A stretch of 64,000 bases of DNA from Methylobacillus gramineus (GTDB taxonomy: Bacteria > Pseudomonadota > Gammaproteobacteria > Burkholderiales > Methylophilaceae). This document shows positions 33,952-42,687 of this stretch, piece by piece (positions within the stretch are counted from its first letter, which is position 1; the number at the start of each line of letters is the position of its first letter). Made by a program: the position numbers and the translations under genes. Under the pieces are notes generated by a model. The model did not search any database. It was not told the origin of the DNA and worked only from the letters and a program-made list of their open reading frames with translations. The stretch covers positions 1,178,001-1,242,000 of the forward strand of contig NZ_JAJAVE010000001.1 in the NCBI RefSeq assembly GCF_020532675.1. The letters are read 5' to 3'.

Positions 33952-34620
33952 ATGAGTACAGTATTACGCGGCATAGGCATGACCTCACAGCGCACGCGCG
34001 AACGTATGCTGTCGCGCTTGAGCGAGCAAGGCATCAAGGATGAGGTGACACTGGCAGCCTTGGGCAGCATCGCACGGCATATCTTTGTCGACGAGGCGCT
34101 ATCTTCACGCGCCTATGAGGATGTATCACTGCCGATAGGCTTTGGCCAGACCATTTCCCAGCCTTATATCGTGGCGCGCATGACAGAGATTCTGCGTAAT
34201 GGACGCCCACTGGAAAAAGTACTGGAAATCGGCACCGGCTGCGGCTATCAAACCGCAGTGCTGTCCAAAGTAGCCAAAGAGGTTTACTCGGTTGAGCGCA
34301 TACGCCCCCTGCTGATGAAAGCCCGCGGTCACCTGCGTGAATTGCGCCTCGCCAATATCAAGCTCAAACATGCAGATGGCACCATGGGTTTGCCAGAAAT
34401 TGCACCTTTCGACGGCATTATTGTCACAGCTGCTGCACGCCATATACCGGATGAACTATTGGCCCAGTTAGCTGTGGGTGGCCGCATGGTGATTCCGGTA
34501 GGCACTGAAGAACAAACGCTGTATCTCATTGAGCATGTCAAAACGGCGGTGGGATCTGAATATAGAAAAACCAAGCTGGAAGCGGTCAAGTTTGTACCGC
34601 TGTTGGGTGGAACTAATTAA
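33952..34620 (+). CDS. pcm: Protein-L-isoaspartate O-methyltransferase
   Basis: A 222-residue PCMT. Family motifs: [27 protein letters not shown], the SAM-binding [18 protein letters not shown] and the post-I motif VYSVERI. It methylates isoaspartyl residues to start repair of aged proteins. The ATG directly follows the surE stop; a second in-frame ATG nine codons later is an alternative start. Confidence 0.95.
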   Translation: MSTVLRGIGMTSQRTRERMLSRLSEQGIKDEVTLAALGSIARHIFVDEALSSRAYEDVSLPIGFGQTISQPYIVARMTEILRNGRPLEKVLEIGTGCGYQTAVLSKVAKEVYSVERIRPLLMKARGHLRELRLANIKLKHADGTMGLPEIAPFDGIIVTAAARHIPDELLAQLAVGGRMVIPVGTEEQTLYLIEHVKTAVGSEYRKTKLEAVKFVPLLGGTN

Positions 34621-35645
34621 TGCACGTCATCAAGCAAGTTAAAAAATCCTGGCTGATCAGCCTGTTACTCATCGGCTGTAGCACCACGGATCATGCGCCG
34701 GTGATAGACCGCGCTCCGGTAGCAAAAAAACCTGCAAGTAGTCAGGCTAAGTCCAGTACGGACAAAGACTGGCGCCCCAATACCCATACAGTCAAAAAAG
34801 GCGATACGCTTTACAGCATCGGCCTGGAATATGGTTACGACTATAAAGAAATTGCGCAGGCCAATCACATTGTGCCGCCCGCCTTCACCATTCATATCGG
34901 CCAGCAGCTGAAGTTGCCAGCACGGGCAACAGACACTGCAGCTGCAGCAAGCCCAATTCCAGGACAACCCGCTAGCGCGACAGATGGCGATGTCATTATC
35001 ACGCCATTGAACATGGATGGTGGTGCACCTCCAGCGGTAGCCGCCGGCCAGCCCAACCCGGGGCAAAGTCCCGCACCTGGACAACCACTGCTGGTGGTTG
35101 AACCAAAAGCCACGCGCGAACCTTATAGTCTGGCAGCCATGAACGCGCCCGTTGCTTCGCCAAAACCACAGTTAGCTAGTCCTGTGGTGCCTGCACCGTC
35201 AGCGGCTACTGGAAACCCGGCTGACACCCAAGCACCAGCCAGCCAGGCTGCTGCCAGCAATACCGAAGACGGCATACAATGGGCCTGGCCAACCAATGGC
35301 AAGGTGGTCGGTAATTTCAACGATAGCACCAATGCCAAGGGGCTGGATATTTCAGGCGCGCAGGGACAAGCCGTCAATGCAGCAGCACCCGGCAAGGTCA
35401 TTTATAGCGGCTCCGATCTGCGCGGCTATGGCAAGCTGGTCATCATCAAGCATAACAGTACCTATCTCTCGGTCTATGCGCATAACAGCAATATCCTGGT
35501 CAAAGAAGGTCAGCAGGTCACTCGCGGCCAGAAAATTGCTGAAATGGGCAATACTGATGCAGACAAGGTCAAACTGCATTTCGAGATTCGTCGCCAGGGC
35601 AAATCAGTAGACCCGGCCAAATATCTGCCCGGCAGTCCTGGCTGA
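34620..35645 (+). CDS. nlpD: Murein hydrolase activator NlpD
   Basis: A 341-residue outer-membrane lipoprotein: signal with lipobox LLIGC, a LysM domain (about residues 58-102; HTVKKGDTLYSIGLEYGYDYKEIAQAN), a long Pro/Ala-rich linker (about 105-215) and a C-terminal LytM/M23 domain. The LytM active site is degenerate: GLDISG stands where an active enzyme has HxGxDi. This matches NlpD's role as an activator of AmiC-type amidases at division. It overlaps the pcm stop by one base. rpoS, the usual next gene, is absent here. Confidence 0.94.
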   Translation: MHVIKQVKKSWLISLLLIGCSTTDHAPVIDRAPVAKKPASSQAKSSTDKDWRPNTHTVKKGDTLYSIGLEYGYDYKEIAQANHIVPPAFTIHIGQQLKLPARATDTAAAASPIPGQPASATDGDVIITPLNMDGGAPPAVAAGQPNPGQSPAPGQPLLVVEPKATREPYSLAAMNAPVASPKPQLASPVVPAPSAATGNPADTQAPASQAAASNTEDGIQWAWPTNGKVVGNFNDSTNAKGLDISGAQGQAVNAAAPGKVIYSGSDLRGYGKLVIIKHNSTYLSVYAHNSNILVKEGQQVTRGQKIAEMGNTDADKVKLHFEIRRQGKSVDPAKYLPGSPG

Positions 35646-35676
35646 CCTGCACTCACACCCGGACAAGGAGTAGAGA

Positions 35677-36024
35677 TTGAGTAAGCCTAAAGCTAAAGCC
35701 AGCGCTGACGACAAACCAGACTCCCTGTCAGCCACCCTGCTCGCCATTGGCCGCCTAGGATTGATGGTGATAGGCATTATCGGCATTGCCGTCGACTTGT
35801 TCCGCGACGATGGCTGGCTCAAGCAGGCATTCTCCAAACTGTTCTCCTCCACCACTGGCATGATCGCCATTCCCGTGATTATCCTGCTGGTATACCTGGC
35901 CAATCGCTGGTTCACTGCTCCCAGGCGTGGAGAGCTCACCAAGCGTGGCGACATTCCGCTTTACCTCATGATGGGGATAGGGGCATTTTTCCTCTTTAGG
36001 CTGATCACGACAGGCAGTTTCTAG
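35677..36024 (+). CDS. Small membrane protein of unknown function
   Basis: A 115-residue protein starting at TTG with a strong SD (ACAAGGAGTAGAGA). Three hydrophobic segments (about residues 27-43, 62-78, 95-108) and a Lys/Asp-rich N-terminus. No family recognised. It follows nlpD by 31 bases in the place normally held by rpoS, and a strong terminator follows, so it is probably the last gene of surE-pcm-nlpD. Confidence 0.7.
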   Translation: MSKPKAKASADDKPDSLSATLLAIGRLGLMVIGIIGIAVDLFRDDGWLKQAFSKLFSSTTGMIAIPVIILLVYLANRWFTAPRRGELTKRGDIPLYLMMGIGAFFLFRLITTGSF

Positions 36025-36082
36025 GGCCAAGCCCTACCCCTGATTACAGAAGAACGCGACAGGGCTGGGCAATAACAGCAAT

Positions 36083-36114
36083 AAAAAAGGATAACCTCGG
36101 TTATCCTTTTTTAT
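36083..36114. terminator. Bidirectional Rho-independent terminator
   Basis: A 14-bp perfect stem, AAAAAAGGATAACC (36083-36096) with GGTTATCCTTTTTT (36099-36112), two-base loop. It lies between the converging nlpD operon and thioredoxin-like gene. Confidence 0.94.
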
Positions 36115-36132
36115 TGCTAACAAGCCGCAGAC

Positions 36133-36507
36133 TTACTTGGCAGCCTGGGCGTCCTGCTCAGCATAATATTCATGCACCTGGGTCATGTCATAAGCACGTG
36201 CCCATTCAATGATCTTGTCCAGTGCGGGTGCGCCAATCTCGCCCACCTGCGCATGAATACCGGCCTGCTCACGAATCACCAACACTCCCGGAATCTTGCT
36301 GACTTCAAAATACTCGCCAATTTCCGGGTCATCCTCGGTATTCACCATCCCAAACACAATGTCAGGATTTTTTTCTGCAGCCGCTTCAAATGCCGGTGTG
36401 AATGCGACACAGGGTTCACACCATGGTGCCCAGAAATCAACGATGACAAAAGCATTGTTGACGATGGTGTCCTTGAAGTTAGCTTTGTTGAGTTGCAAGA
36501 CCGCCAT
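36133..36507 (-). CDS. Thioredoxin-family protein with WCEPC active site
   Basis: A 124-residue thioredoxin fold: VIVDFWAPWCEPCVAF with Cys30 and Cys33, and the cis-proline in SKIPGVLVI. The dipeptide between the cysteines is Glu-Pro, not the Gly-Pro of classical thioredoxin, which should alter redox potential and partners. It has no signal peptide, so it is cytoplasmic. A C-terminal helix is longer than usual and ends EQDAQAAK. First of the redox-gene cluster, transcribed alone. Confidence 0.9.
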   Translation of the reverse strand: MAVLQLNKANFKDTIVNNAFVIVDFWAPWCEPCVAFTPAFEAAAEKNPDIVFGMVNTEDDPEIGEYFEVSKIPGVLVIREQAGIHAQVGEIGAPALDKIIEWARAYDMTQVHEYYAEQDAQAAK

Positions 36508-36568
36508 GATTAAATCCCAAAAAATTAGTGGATTTTTTCATTATAGCAGAGCTATATAGACCCACCAC

Positions 36569-37171
36569 TCAAACAATAGGCTTGCCCCAGGCGCTGTCAA
36601 AGAACAGCTCACCCAGTTCGCGACGGGTACGTGGTGCCAGCTCACGCTCCTTGATATCCCCTTCAAGCGTAGCTGGATCAGCAGGAGAACCCACGGCAAT
36701 CAGGGCCTGGATCTGGATCTGCTCTGGTACGCTAAATGCAGCACGCAGCTTGTCGGAATCAAAACCTGCCATCTGGTGTGCTTGCAGGCCAAGTGCAGTT
36801 GCCTGCAAGCAGAGGTTTTCTGCTGCAGCACCACTGTCATAGGCTGCAAATGGATTAGGCTTGCCGTTATGGTGGAACTTGGTATCAGCAGCGATCAGGA
36901 CCAGGAGTGGAGCATCCTTGACCCAGCCCTGGTTGAATTCCACCAGCGTCTCAAATGCTTTTTGCCAGGCAGCTGCATCCTTGTTCTTGTCCCAGACAAT
37001 GAAGCGCCATGGCTGGTCACCATAGCAGGATGGTGCCCAGCGGGCAGCTTCTAGCAGGGCAATGGTTTGCTCATGGGTAACAGGCTTGCTGGCATCATAG
37101 GCACGGCCACTCCAACGCTCGGCAATGGTGGAATCGATAGGCACACTGGTAACTGCTGGTTTTCTTGACAT
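36569..37171 (-). CDS. Nitroreductase-family protein
   Basis: A 200-residue FMN-binding nitroreductase-like protein: RWSGRAYDASKPVT, ALLEAARWAPSCYGDQPWRF and YDSGAAAENLCLQATALGL are family motifs. The start at 37171 has AAGGATAAC upstream. The 10-base gap to the NemA gene and its RBS inside the end of nemA point to one operon. It likely reduces quinones, nitroaromatics or other electrophiles with NAD(P)H; substrate inferred from family. Confidence 0.9.
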   Translation of the reverse strand: MSRKPAVTSVPIDSTIAERWSGRAYDASKPVTHEQTIALLEAARWAPSCYGDQPWRFIVWDKNKDAAAWQKAFETLVEFNQGWVKDAPLLVLIAADTKFHHNGKPNPFAAYDSGAAAENLCLQATALGLQAHQMAGFDSDKLRAAFSVPEQIQIQALIAVGSPADPATLEGDIKERELAPRTRRELGELFFDSAWGKPIV

Positions 37172-37181
37172 ATTGTTATCC

Positions 37182-38252
37182 TTATAAGGTTGGGTAATCG
37201 GTGTAGCCTTTTTCACTACCACCGTAAAATGTTGACTGGTCTGGACTGTTCAATGGCGCATCCTGCTTGAAGCGTTCGACCAGATCAGGATTGGCAATAT
37301 AGAGCGAGCCGTAGGCGATTGCATCTGCATGGCCGGATGCAATCGCAGCATTCCCCTTAGCTTTGTCATAGGCAAGATTGGCAATGTAGCCGCCATTGAA
37401 ATGCTTGCGTAGTTCGTTGAAATCAAAGTCCGGGGTGGCGCCATCGCCCATGCCACCTTCTACTGCATGCAGATAGGCCAGCTTGAAGGGACTCAATACA
37501 TCAGCCACGTAATTGAATAAGCCTTGTGGATCTGAGTCGCTGATATCGTTAAACGGGTTGAGCGGCGAAATACGCACACCCACACGGTCTGCACCGGCAA
37601 CGTCAACCACAGCCTTTGTTACTTCCAGCAACAGGCGGGCACGATTTTCCTTGCTACCACCATACTGATCAGTACGCTGATTGGTGCTGTCGCGCAGGAA
37701 CTGGTCTATTAAATATCCGTTGGCTGCATGGATTTCCACTCCATCAAACCCGGCTTCCAGTGCATGCTTGGTAGCTGTGACGTAATCGGCCACAATCCCT
37801 GGCAACTCTTCAATTGCCAGCGCGCGTGGCGTGACAAAATCCTGCAGGCCCTGGTAGGTAAATGCCTGGCCTGCAGGCTTGATCGCAGAAGGGGCGACTG
37901 GCAATGCATTACCAGGCTGCAGCGATGGATGGGAAATGCGGCCCACATGCCACAGTTGCAGCACAATCTTGCCGCCCTTGGCATGCACCGCGGCGGTAAC
38001 TTGCTTCCAGCCTTCAACCTGCGCCTTATCGTGAATACCAGGCGTTGCAGGGTAACCATGGGCTGTAGGAGAAATGGGGGTTGCTTCGGTAATGATCAGG
38101 CCTGCGGATGCACGCTGGGCATAATATTCAGCATTGATAGGCTGCGGTACATTGCCTTCCCCAGCACGATTACGTGTTAATGGGGCCATGACGATACGGT
38201 TTTGCAGTGTAATGCTTCCCAGCTTGCCTGGGCTCAATAAATCCAATGACAT
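37182..38252 (-). CDS. nemA: Old Yellow Enzyme-family alkene reductase (NemA-like)
   Basis: A 356-residue OYE-type TIM barrel. Motifs: IVMAPLTRNRAGEGNVP, LQLWHVGRISHPS, and GVEIHAANGYLIDQFLRDSTNQRTDQYGG split over residues 173-201, including the HAAN substrate pair. FMN-dependent and NADPH-using, it reduces activated alkenes, N-ethylmaleimide and nitrate esters. First gene of a two-gene operon with the nitroreductase. E. coli nemA is likewise an electrophile-response gene. Confidence 0.93.
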   Translation of the reverse strand: MSLDLLSPGKLGSITLQNRIVMAPLTRNRAGEGNVPQPINAEYYAQRASAGLIITEATPISPTAHGYPATPGIHDKAQVEGWKQVTAAVHAKGGKIVLQLWHVGRISHPSLQPGNALPVAPSAIKPAGQAFTYQGLQDFVTPRALAIEELPGIVADYVTATKHALEAGFDGVEIHAANGYLIDQFLRDSTNQRTDQYGGSKENRARLLLEVTKAVVDVAGADRVGVRISPLNPFNDISDSDPQGLFNYVADVLSPFKLAYLHAVEGGMGDGATPDFDFNELRKHFNGGYIANLAYDKAKGNAAIASGHADAIAYGSLYIANPDLVERFKQDAPLNSPDQSTFYGGSEKGYTDYPTL

Positions 38253-38277
38253 TCTCGACTCCTGATTTGAGTAAATG

Positions 38278-38322
38278 ACAAACGCCTCACTTTGCCATCA
38301 AGACAGGTGAAGCGTTTTGTAC
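38278..38322 (-). terminator. Imperfect hairpin between yceI-like gene and nemA
   Basis: ACAAACGCCTCAC pairs imperfectly with GTGAAGCGTTTTGT across 38278-38320. Placed just after the YceI gene stop and before nemA, so it may end the upstream transcript. Confidence 0.45.
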
Positions 38323-38338
38323 AACGCACGGGATAAAA

Positions 38339-38923
38339 TTACTTCTTTACGCCTTCGATCAATAGCGTGATTTCAATATCATCGCCAACTGGCGCACCAG
38401 CCTTTGCTGCCCAGGTATAGCCAAAGTCAGAAGCCTTGATGATGGTTTTAGCTTCAATCCCGGTACGCAGACCACCCCAGGGATCCTTGCCAAAACCCAG
38501 CACAGCAAACGGGAAGGTCACTTCCTTGGTCACACCGTTGATAGTGAGCTTGCCAGTAACATTTCCCTGGCTGGCAGTAGTCGCAGCAACCTTGGTGCTG
38601 ACAAAATGAATCTCACCAAACTTGCCAGCATTCAGGTACTCCTCTTTCTTGATGTGTTCATCGCGCTTTTCGTTGCTGGTGTTCACGCTTAATACATTGA
38701 TCTTGGCATCCACGCTGGAATTGGCCAGGTTATCCTTATCGATCACCAGCTTGCCAGTCACATCACTAAAGGTACCGGATGTTTTGGCGACCACATGTCG
38801 GATAGAGAAATTGGCAAAGCTATGCTTGTTGTCGATCTCGTAATTCTCGGCAGCGGCAAAAGCCATACTGCTCACAGCAAACAGACCAGCGATCATCGTA
38901 AGTTTGGCGATTGATTTATTCAT
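38339..38923 (-). CDS. YceI-family periplasmic lipid-binding protein
   Basis: A 194-residue protein with a signal peptide (KLTMIAGLFAVSSMAFAAA) and the YceI lipocalin-like domain: YEIDNKHSFANFSIRH, GTFSDVTGKLVIDKDN, KFGEIHFVSTK and GKLTINGVTKEVTFP. The fold holds a long isoprenoid such as ubiquinone in related proteins. Good SD (AGAGAGGAT). It lies next to redox genes, but the spacing suggests its own promoter. Confidence 0.93.
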   Translation of the reverse strand: MNKSIAKLTMIAGLFAVSSMAFAAAENYEIDNKHSFANFSIRHVVAKTSGTFSDVTGKLVIDKDNLANSSVDAKINVLSVNTSNEKRDEHIKKEEYLNAGKFGEIHFVSTKVAATTASQGNVTGKLTINGVTKEVTFPFAVLGFGKDPWGGLRTGIEAKTIIKASDFGYTWAAKAGAPVGDDIEITLLIEGVKK

Positions 38924-39007
38924 TGCACATCCTCTCTGATATTGAAATTGTTTTGATTAAAAGCTTTTTATCTGGCAACGCATCCATCGCCAGGCAATAC
39001 ATACAAA

Positions 39008-39574
39008 TTACCCGTGAATTTTCTTGGTAATCGTCGCAACACGCTCACCCAGGTGTTCTGCGGTCAGCAGGTCACTATTGATGGGCGCCACATCGGCAGC
39101 CTGGTCGTTATTGGCCTGCGCCAAAGCACCTAGGAAACCACCAAGCCGATTCAAGTCATTGACTGACCCTGTGCTGCTATTGTTCCCCGGCAGCAAATCA
39201 TTTCCTACCCAGATCATGCCATGCTGAGCAGCAAAAATGGTCAACTGCACAATGGTATTCAACTTATCACCGCTCTGGCTGGCCGAAGTGGTAAACCCTG
39301 CGGCGACTTTATCTTTCCAGCCGCGACCATACCAGATGGAAGAACTGGCATCCATGAACGCCTTGAACTGTGCAGAAGCCGAGCCCATATAAGTAGGGCT
39401 GCCAAAAATAATGGCATCTGCCGTATTGAGTGCATCCCAGTTTTTCTGGGCATCTTCAGCGTTCAACAGGACGACTTCCGTCCCTGACACTTTTTCTGCG
39501 CCACGTGCCACTGCCTTGGCTTGAGCTTCGGTATGGCCATAACCACTGTGATAAACCACTGCTACCTTGGTCAT
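39008..39574 (-). CDS. Flavodoxin/WrbA-like NAD(P)H-dependent oxidoreductase
   Basis: A 188-residue flavodoxin fold: KVAVVYHSGYGHTEAQAKAV for FMN phosphate, GSPTYMGSASAQFKAFMD, and FTTSASQSGDKLN. The SD AAGGAGG sits before two consecutive ATGs; the second (39574) has the better spacing. It is ten bases after the pirin gene, so the two form an operon. It is likely a two-electron quinone reductase, sequence-divergent from the WrbA at 32519. Confidence 0.9.
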   Translation of the reverse strand: MTKVAVVYHSGYGHTEAQAKAVARGAEKVSGTEVVLLNAEDAQKNWDALNTADAIIFGSPTYMGSASAQFKAFMDASSSIWYGRGWKDKVAAGFTTSASQSGDKLNTIVQLTIFAAQHGMIWVGNDLLPGNNSSTGSVNDLNRLGGFLGALAQANNDQAADVAPINSDLLTAEHLGERVATITKKIHG

Positions 39575-39584
39575 CATGACCTCC

Positions 39585-40301
39585 TTAATGTGATGAATGA
39601 TCTGTTGGCAAGTCGAATAAAAGCAACTCGGCTTCTTCGCCTGCCTGAATATCGACTTGCGGATAACTGTCAATCTTGGCGGCATCACCTGCCTCCAGAG
39701 CTTCGCCATTTAACACCACATTGCCGCGCACGATCTGGATATACAGGCTGCGTCCTTCAGTCATGGTGTAAGCAATTTGTTGATTCTGGGTCAGAACTGT
39801 TGCATACAAAGCAATGTCCTGATGCACCAGCAACGATCCCTCTCTACCATCCCTGGAGGCAATCAAGCACCAGCGGTTCTGCTTCTCGGCGTTTGAAAAC
39901 TGCTTTTCCTCATAGCCTGGCGTAATACCATCACGTTCCGGTAGCAGCCATATCTGCAAGAGATGTGCCGACTCAGTGCTGGAGGCATTGAACTCGCTAT
40001 GCACAATCCCGGTACCCGCGGTCATGCGTTGCACATCACCAGCCTTGATGACGGAGCCATTGCCCAGACTATCGCGATGCTGCAATGCCCCTTTCAGCAT
40101 ATAAGTGACAATTTCCATATCCTGGTGCGAATGCATGCCAAAGCCCATATCCGGCGCAATGATGTCCTCGTTGATCACGCGCAACACCGAATAACCCATA
40201 TGTTCAGGATCCTGGTAGCCAGAAAATGAGAATGAGTGATAACTATCCAGCCAGCCATGATTGGCATGGCCACGCTCCTGGGACTTTCTCAATGTCAGCA
40301 T
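39585..40301 (-). CDS. Pirin-family protein (YhaK-like quercetinase/redox sensor)
   Basis: A 238-residue bicupin. Pirin motifs: HANHGWLDSYHSFSFSGYQDP, LRVINEDIIAPDMGFGMHSHQDMEIVTY with the metal-binding His residues and Glu, and GDVQRMTAGTGIVHSEFN. ATG at 40301 has AGGAG six bases upstream. E. coli YhaK, the closest analogue, lies beside the LysR gene yhaJ; here a YhaJ-like LysR gene is close by at 41192. Operon with the flavodoxin-like gene. Confidence 0.92.
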   Translation of the reverse strand: MLTLRKSQERGHANHGWLDSYHSFSFSGYQDPEHMGYSVLRVINEDIIAPDMGFGMHSHQDMEIVTYMLKGALQHRDSLGNGSVIKAGDVQRMTAGTGIVHSEFNASSTESAHLLQIWLLPERDGITPGYEEKQFSNAEKQNRWCLIASRDGREGSLLVHQDIALYATVLTQNQQIAYTMTEGRSLYIQIVRGNVVLNGEALEAGDAAKIDSYPQVDIQAGEEAELLLFDLPTDHSSH

Positions 40302-40321
40302 CACAAGCTCCTATTTGGTTA

Positions 40322-40338
40322 AGGAATTCAATATTCCT
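40322..40338. promoter_or_regulatory. Inverted repeat before the pirin gene, operator candidate
   Basis: AGGAAT (40322-40327) and ATTCCT (40333-40338) with a five-base spacer, 21 bases upstream of the pirin ATG on the minus strand, in the divergent gap with cysZ. It could bind the nearby YhaJ-like LysR protein. Only symmetry and position support it. Confidence 0.35.
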
Positions 40339-40445
40339 GAATGACAGAGGCCATGTTAGATAATAAGGATTAGTATTAATAGCAAATAATTTTGTATATA
40401 TTGTTCAAAAATTATGAATAAGATTTGTCTTGAATGGAGCGGCTC

Positions 40446-41195
40446 ATGGTCACACTGATCCCTAACCCGGTGCTATCCGGCCCGCAATACTTGAGTGAAG
40501 GTCTCAAACTGGTATTCAAGCCAGGATTACGACGCTTTGTGCTATTCCCACTCACGGCAAACTTGCTGCTCTTCATCGGCATGGTTAGCCTGGCCTGGCA
40601 GCAATTTGATCAATGGATGCATGCACTAATGCCCATACTCCCCAGTTGGCTAAGTTTTGTCAGTTATATTCTGTGGCCACTGTTCGTCGTGCTCATATTG
40701 CTGATGATATTTTTCACGTTCACCATGCTGGCCAATATCATCGCGGCCCCGTTCAATGGGCTGCTCGCAGAAAAAGTAGAAGTGATAGTGCGAGGGCAAG
40801 ATACTTTCCCACCCTTCAGCTGGAAAGAACTGATCGCGCTAGTACCCCGTACCCTGATTAGGGAAATGCGCAAGCTGGCCTATTTCCTGCCAAGAGCAGT
40901 TGGCTTGTTCATACTCTCGCTGATTCCGGTGTTGAACCTGGCAGCCCCACCCTTATGGATACTATTTGGCATATGGATGATGTGCGTACAATATCTGGAC
41001 TATCCTGCTGACAACCATCAAATAGGCTGGAATGACATGCTGAGCTGGTTACGCAAAAAACGCTGGCAGAGCCTCAGCTTCGGCGGCACGGTCTATCTGG
41101 CGCTCATGATTCCTCTGGTCAACATTATCATGATGCCTGCCGCGGTTGCCGGTGCCGCGCTATTCTGGGTGCATGAACGGAATGAAGCATCATGA
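40446..41195 (+). CDS. cysZ: Sulfate transporter CysZ
   Basis: A 249-residue membrane protein with four to six hydrophobic segments. The start region [25 protein letters not shown], then [17 protein letters not shown] and ending RPxW-type motif in the C-terminal half, match CysZ, which imports sulfate for cysteine synthesis. The ATG at 40446 has GGAG at the right spacing; an ATG four codons earlier does not. It overlaps the LysR gene by four bases (ATGA). Confidence 0.9.
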   Translation: MVTLIPNPVLSGPQYLSEGLKLVFKPGLRRFVLFPLTANLLLFIGMVSLAWQQFDQWMHALMPILPSWLSFVSYILWPLFVVLILLMIFFTFTMLANIIAAPFNGLLAEKVEVIVRGQDTFPPFSWKELIALVPRTLIREMRKLAYFLPRAVGLFILSLIPVLNLAAPPLWILFGIWMMCVQYLDYPADNHQIGWNDMLSWLRKKRWQSLSFGGTVYLALMIPLVNIIMMPAAVAGAALFWVHERNEAS

Positions 41196-42094
41196 GCATC
41201 AAACTCTCAATTGAAGCCCTGGAAGTGCTTGATGCCATAGACCGCGAAGGCAGCTTCTCCGCAGCAGCAGATAGCCTTTATCGCGTACCCTCGGCCATCA
41301 CCTATACCATCCGCACCCTGGAAGACAGCCTTGATATCAAGTTGTTTGACCGCAGCGGACATAAAGCCAGGCTGACCGAAGCAGGGAGTGAGCTGCTGCG
41401 TGAAGGCCGACACCTGCTCAAGGCTGCTGGCGAGCTGGAATGCCGTGTGCGCAGGGTTGCTACCGGCGTGGAAACCGATATCAGCATTGCCATCAGCGAT
41501 ATTCTGAGCCTGAACCCGATTTACACCATGCTTGAAGAATTTTATGCCCAACAATTTGGTACCCGTGTCCGTCTGTTGCGCGAGGTATATGGTGGCAGCT
41601 GGGATGCCCTGATCAACAATCGGGCTGATATTTCCATCGGTGCGCCCGGTGAAGGGCCACCAGGTGGGGGCTATACCACCAGATTGTTAGGGACTGTGGA
41701 GTTTGTCTTTGCCGTGGCACCACATCATCCTTTGGCCAAGCTAGCGGAGCCTTTGAAAAACGCCGATATACAACAGTACCGTTCTATCTCCGCGGCCGAT
41801 AGTTCGCGCAGCCTGCCGCCCAAAACCTCAGGCATTCTGGATGGGCAGGATGTACTCTCGGTACCTGACATCCCGAGCAAGATGATGGCGCAGATCAAGG
41901 GGCTGGGCGTCGGATACTTGCCAAGAACCGTTGCCGAACAACAGCTTGCCCAGGGCAAGTTATTGATACGTGAAGTTGCTGAACCCAAGGCAGCTGTCGT
42001 TGCCTATGTCGCCTGGCGTAGCGATGGCGGCAAGGCCCAGCAATGGATTTTAAAGAAACTGGAAAAACTGTCGCTAGAAGAACTGCTGGTTTGA
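41192..42094 (+). CDS. LysR-family regulator, YhaJ-like
   Basis: A 300-residue LysR-type protein. The HTH part ([20 protein letters not shown], then [20 protein letters not shown] and [12 protein letters not shown]) closely resembles E. coli YhaJ rather than CysB-type regulators. YhaJ responds to aromatic metabolites such as those of nitrotoluenes. It is coupled to cysZ, but a pirin gene diverges just upstream, as in the yhaJ-yhaK neighbourhood. It probably controls pirin and perhaps other reductase genes at 36-40 kb. Confidence 0.88.
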   Translation: MSIKLSIEALEVLDAIDREGSFSAAADSLYRVPSAITYTIRTLEDSLDIKLFDRSGHKARLTEAGSELLREGRHLLKAAGELECRVRRVATGVETDISIAISDILSLNPIYTMLEEFYAQQFGTRVRLLREVYGGSWDALINNRADISIGAPGEGPPGGGYTTRLLGTVEFVFAVAPHHPLAKLAEPLKNADIQQYRSISAADSSRSLPPKTSGILDGQDVLSVPDIPSKMMAQIKGLGVGYLPRTVAEQQLAQGKLLIREVAEPKAAVVAYVAWRSDGGKAQQWILKKLEKLSLEELLV

Positions 42095-42220
42095 CATAAA
42101 AATTAGGTACACTGGCGCAAGCAATAAACAAGCGGTCGTTGAACGAGTTTCAGGGGAACGACAATACGCTTTCAACCCCATAACAATAATGCAGTACAAG
42201 ACACAAGGAATGTCTCACTC

Positions 42221-42676
42221 ATGGCACAAAACCACTTTCCCAGGGAATTCAATGTCATCAACCGTTACACCATACGCTCCATGCTATGGCTGAATGGTTT
42301 TGCCCACATCACCATCGGCCTGGCACTTGCCATCTCCGTATTGATGTTTGCCTGGCTGTTCTTCCTGGATGTCAGGATCGCATTTTCCTCTCACAACCTC
42401 GTCCACGGGTTCCTCAATGCCCTGGGCACCCTGATGCTGCTTTGGTCAATCTCAGCACTGATTTCCGCGGAAATCCGTTACCTCATGGGTGCCAAGCTGG
42501 AAGTGGAAACCTTTATTGAAGTTGCCATGGTGCTGGTGTTACGCAAGCTGATCATTATGCCGGTGCAGGAGATTTCTCCAGACCCTAAGGATGTACTTCT
42601 GTGGGTAGGGGCTGGCCTGATGCTGGGCATCACTTTTGTACTGGTGCGCTGGGGCCAGAAGCAACGTGTAGACTGA
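42221..42676 (+). CDS. PsiE-like membrane protein
   Basis: A 151-residue protein with four membrane segments (about residues 25-48, 64-85, 97-112, 125-143). The ALISAEIRYLMGAKLEVETFIEVAMVLVLRKLII stretch (split here at residues 80-113) is like the phosphate-starvation-inducible PsiE family. SD AAGGAATG lies a little far from the ATG. Role unknown. It precedes the MoxR gene by 11 bases and may be co-transcribed with it. Confidence 0.72.
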   Translation: MAQNHFPREFNVINRYTIRSMLWLNGFAHITIGLALAISVLMFAWLFFLDVRIAFSSHNLVHGFLNALGTLMLLWSISALISAEIRYLMGAKLEVETFIEVAMVLVLRKLIIMPVQEISPDPKDVLLWVGAGLMLGITFVLVRWGQKQRVD

Positions 42677-42687
42677 GCAAACTGCCC

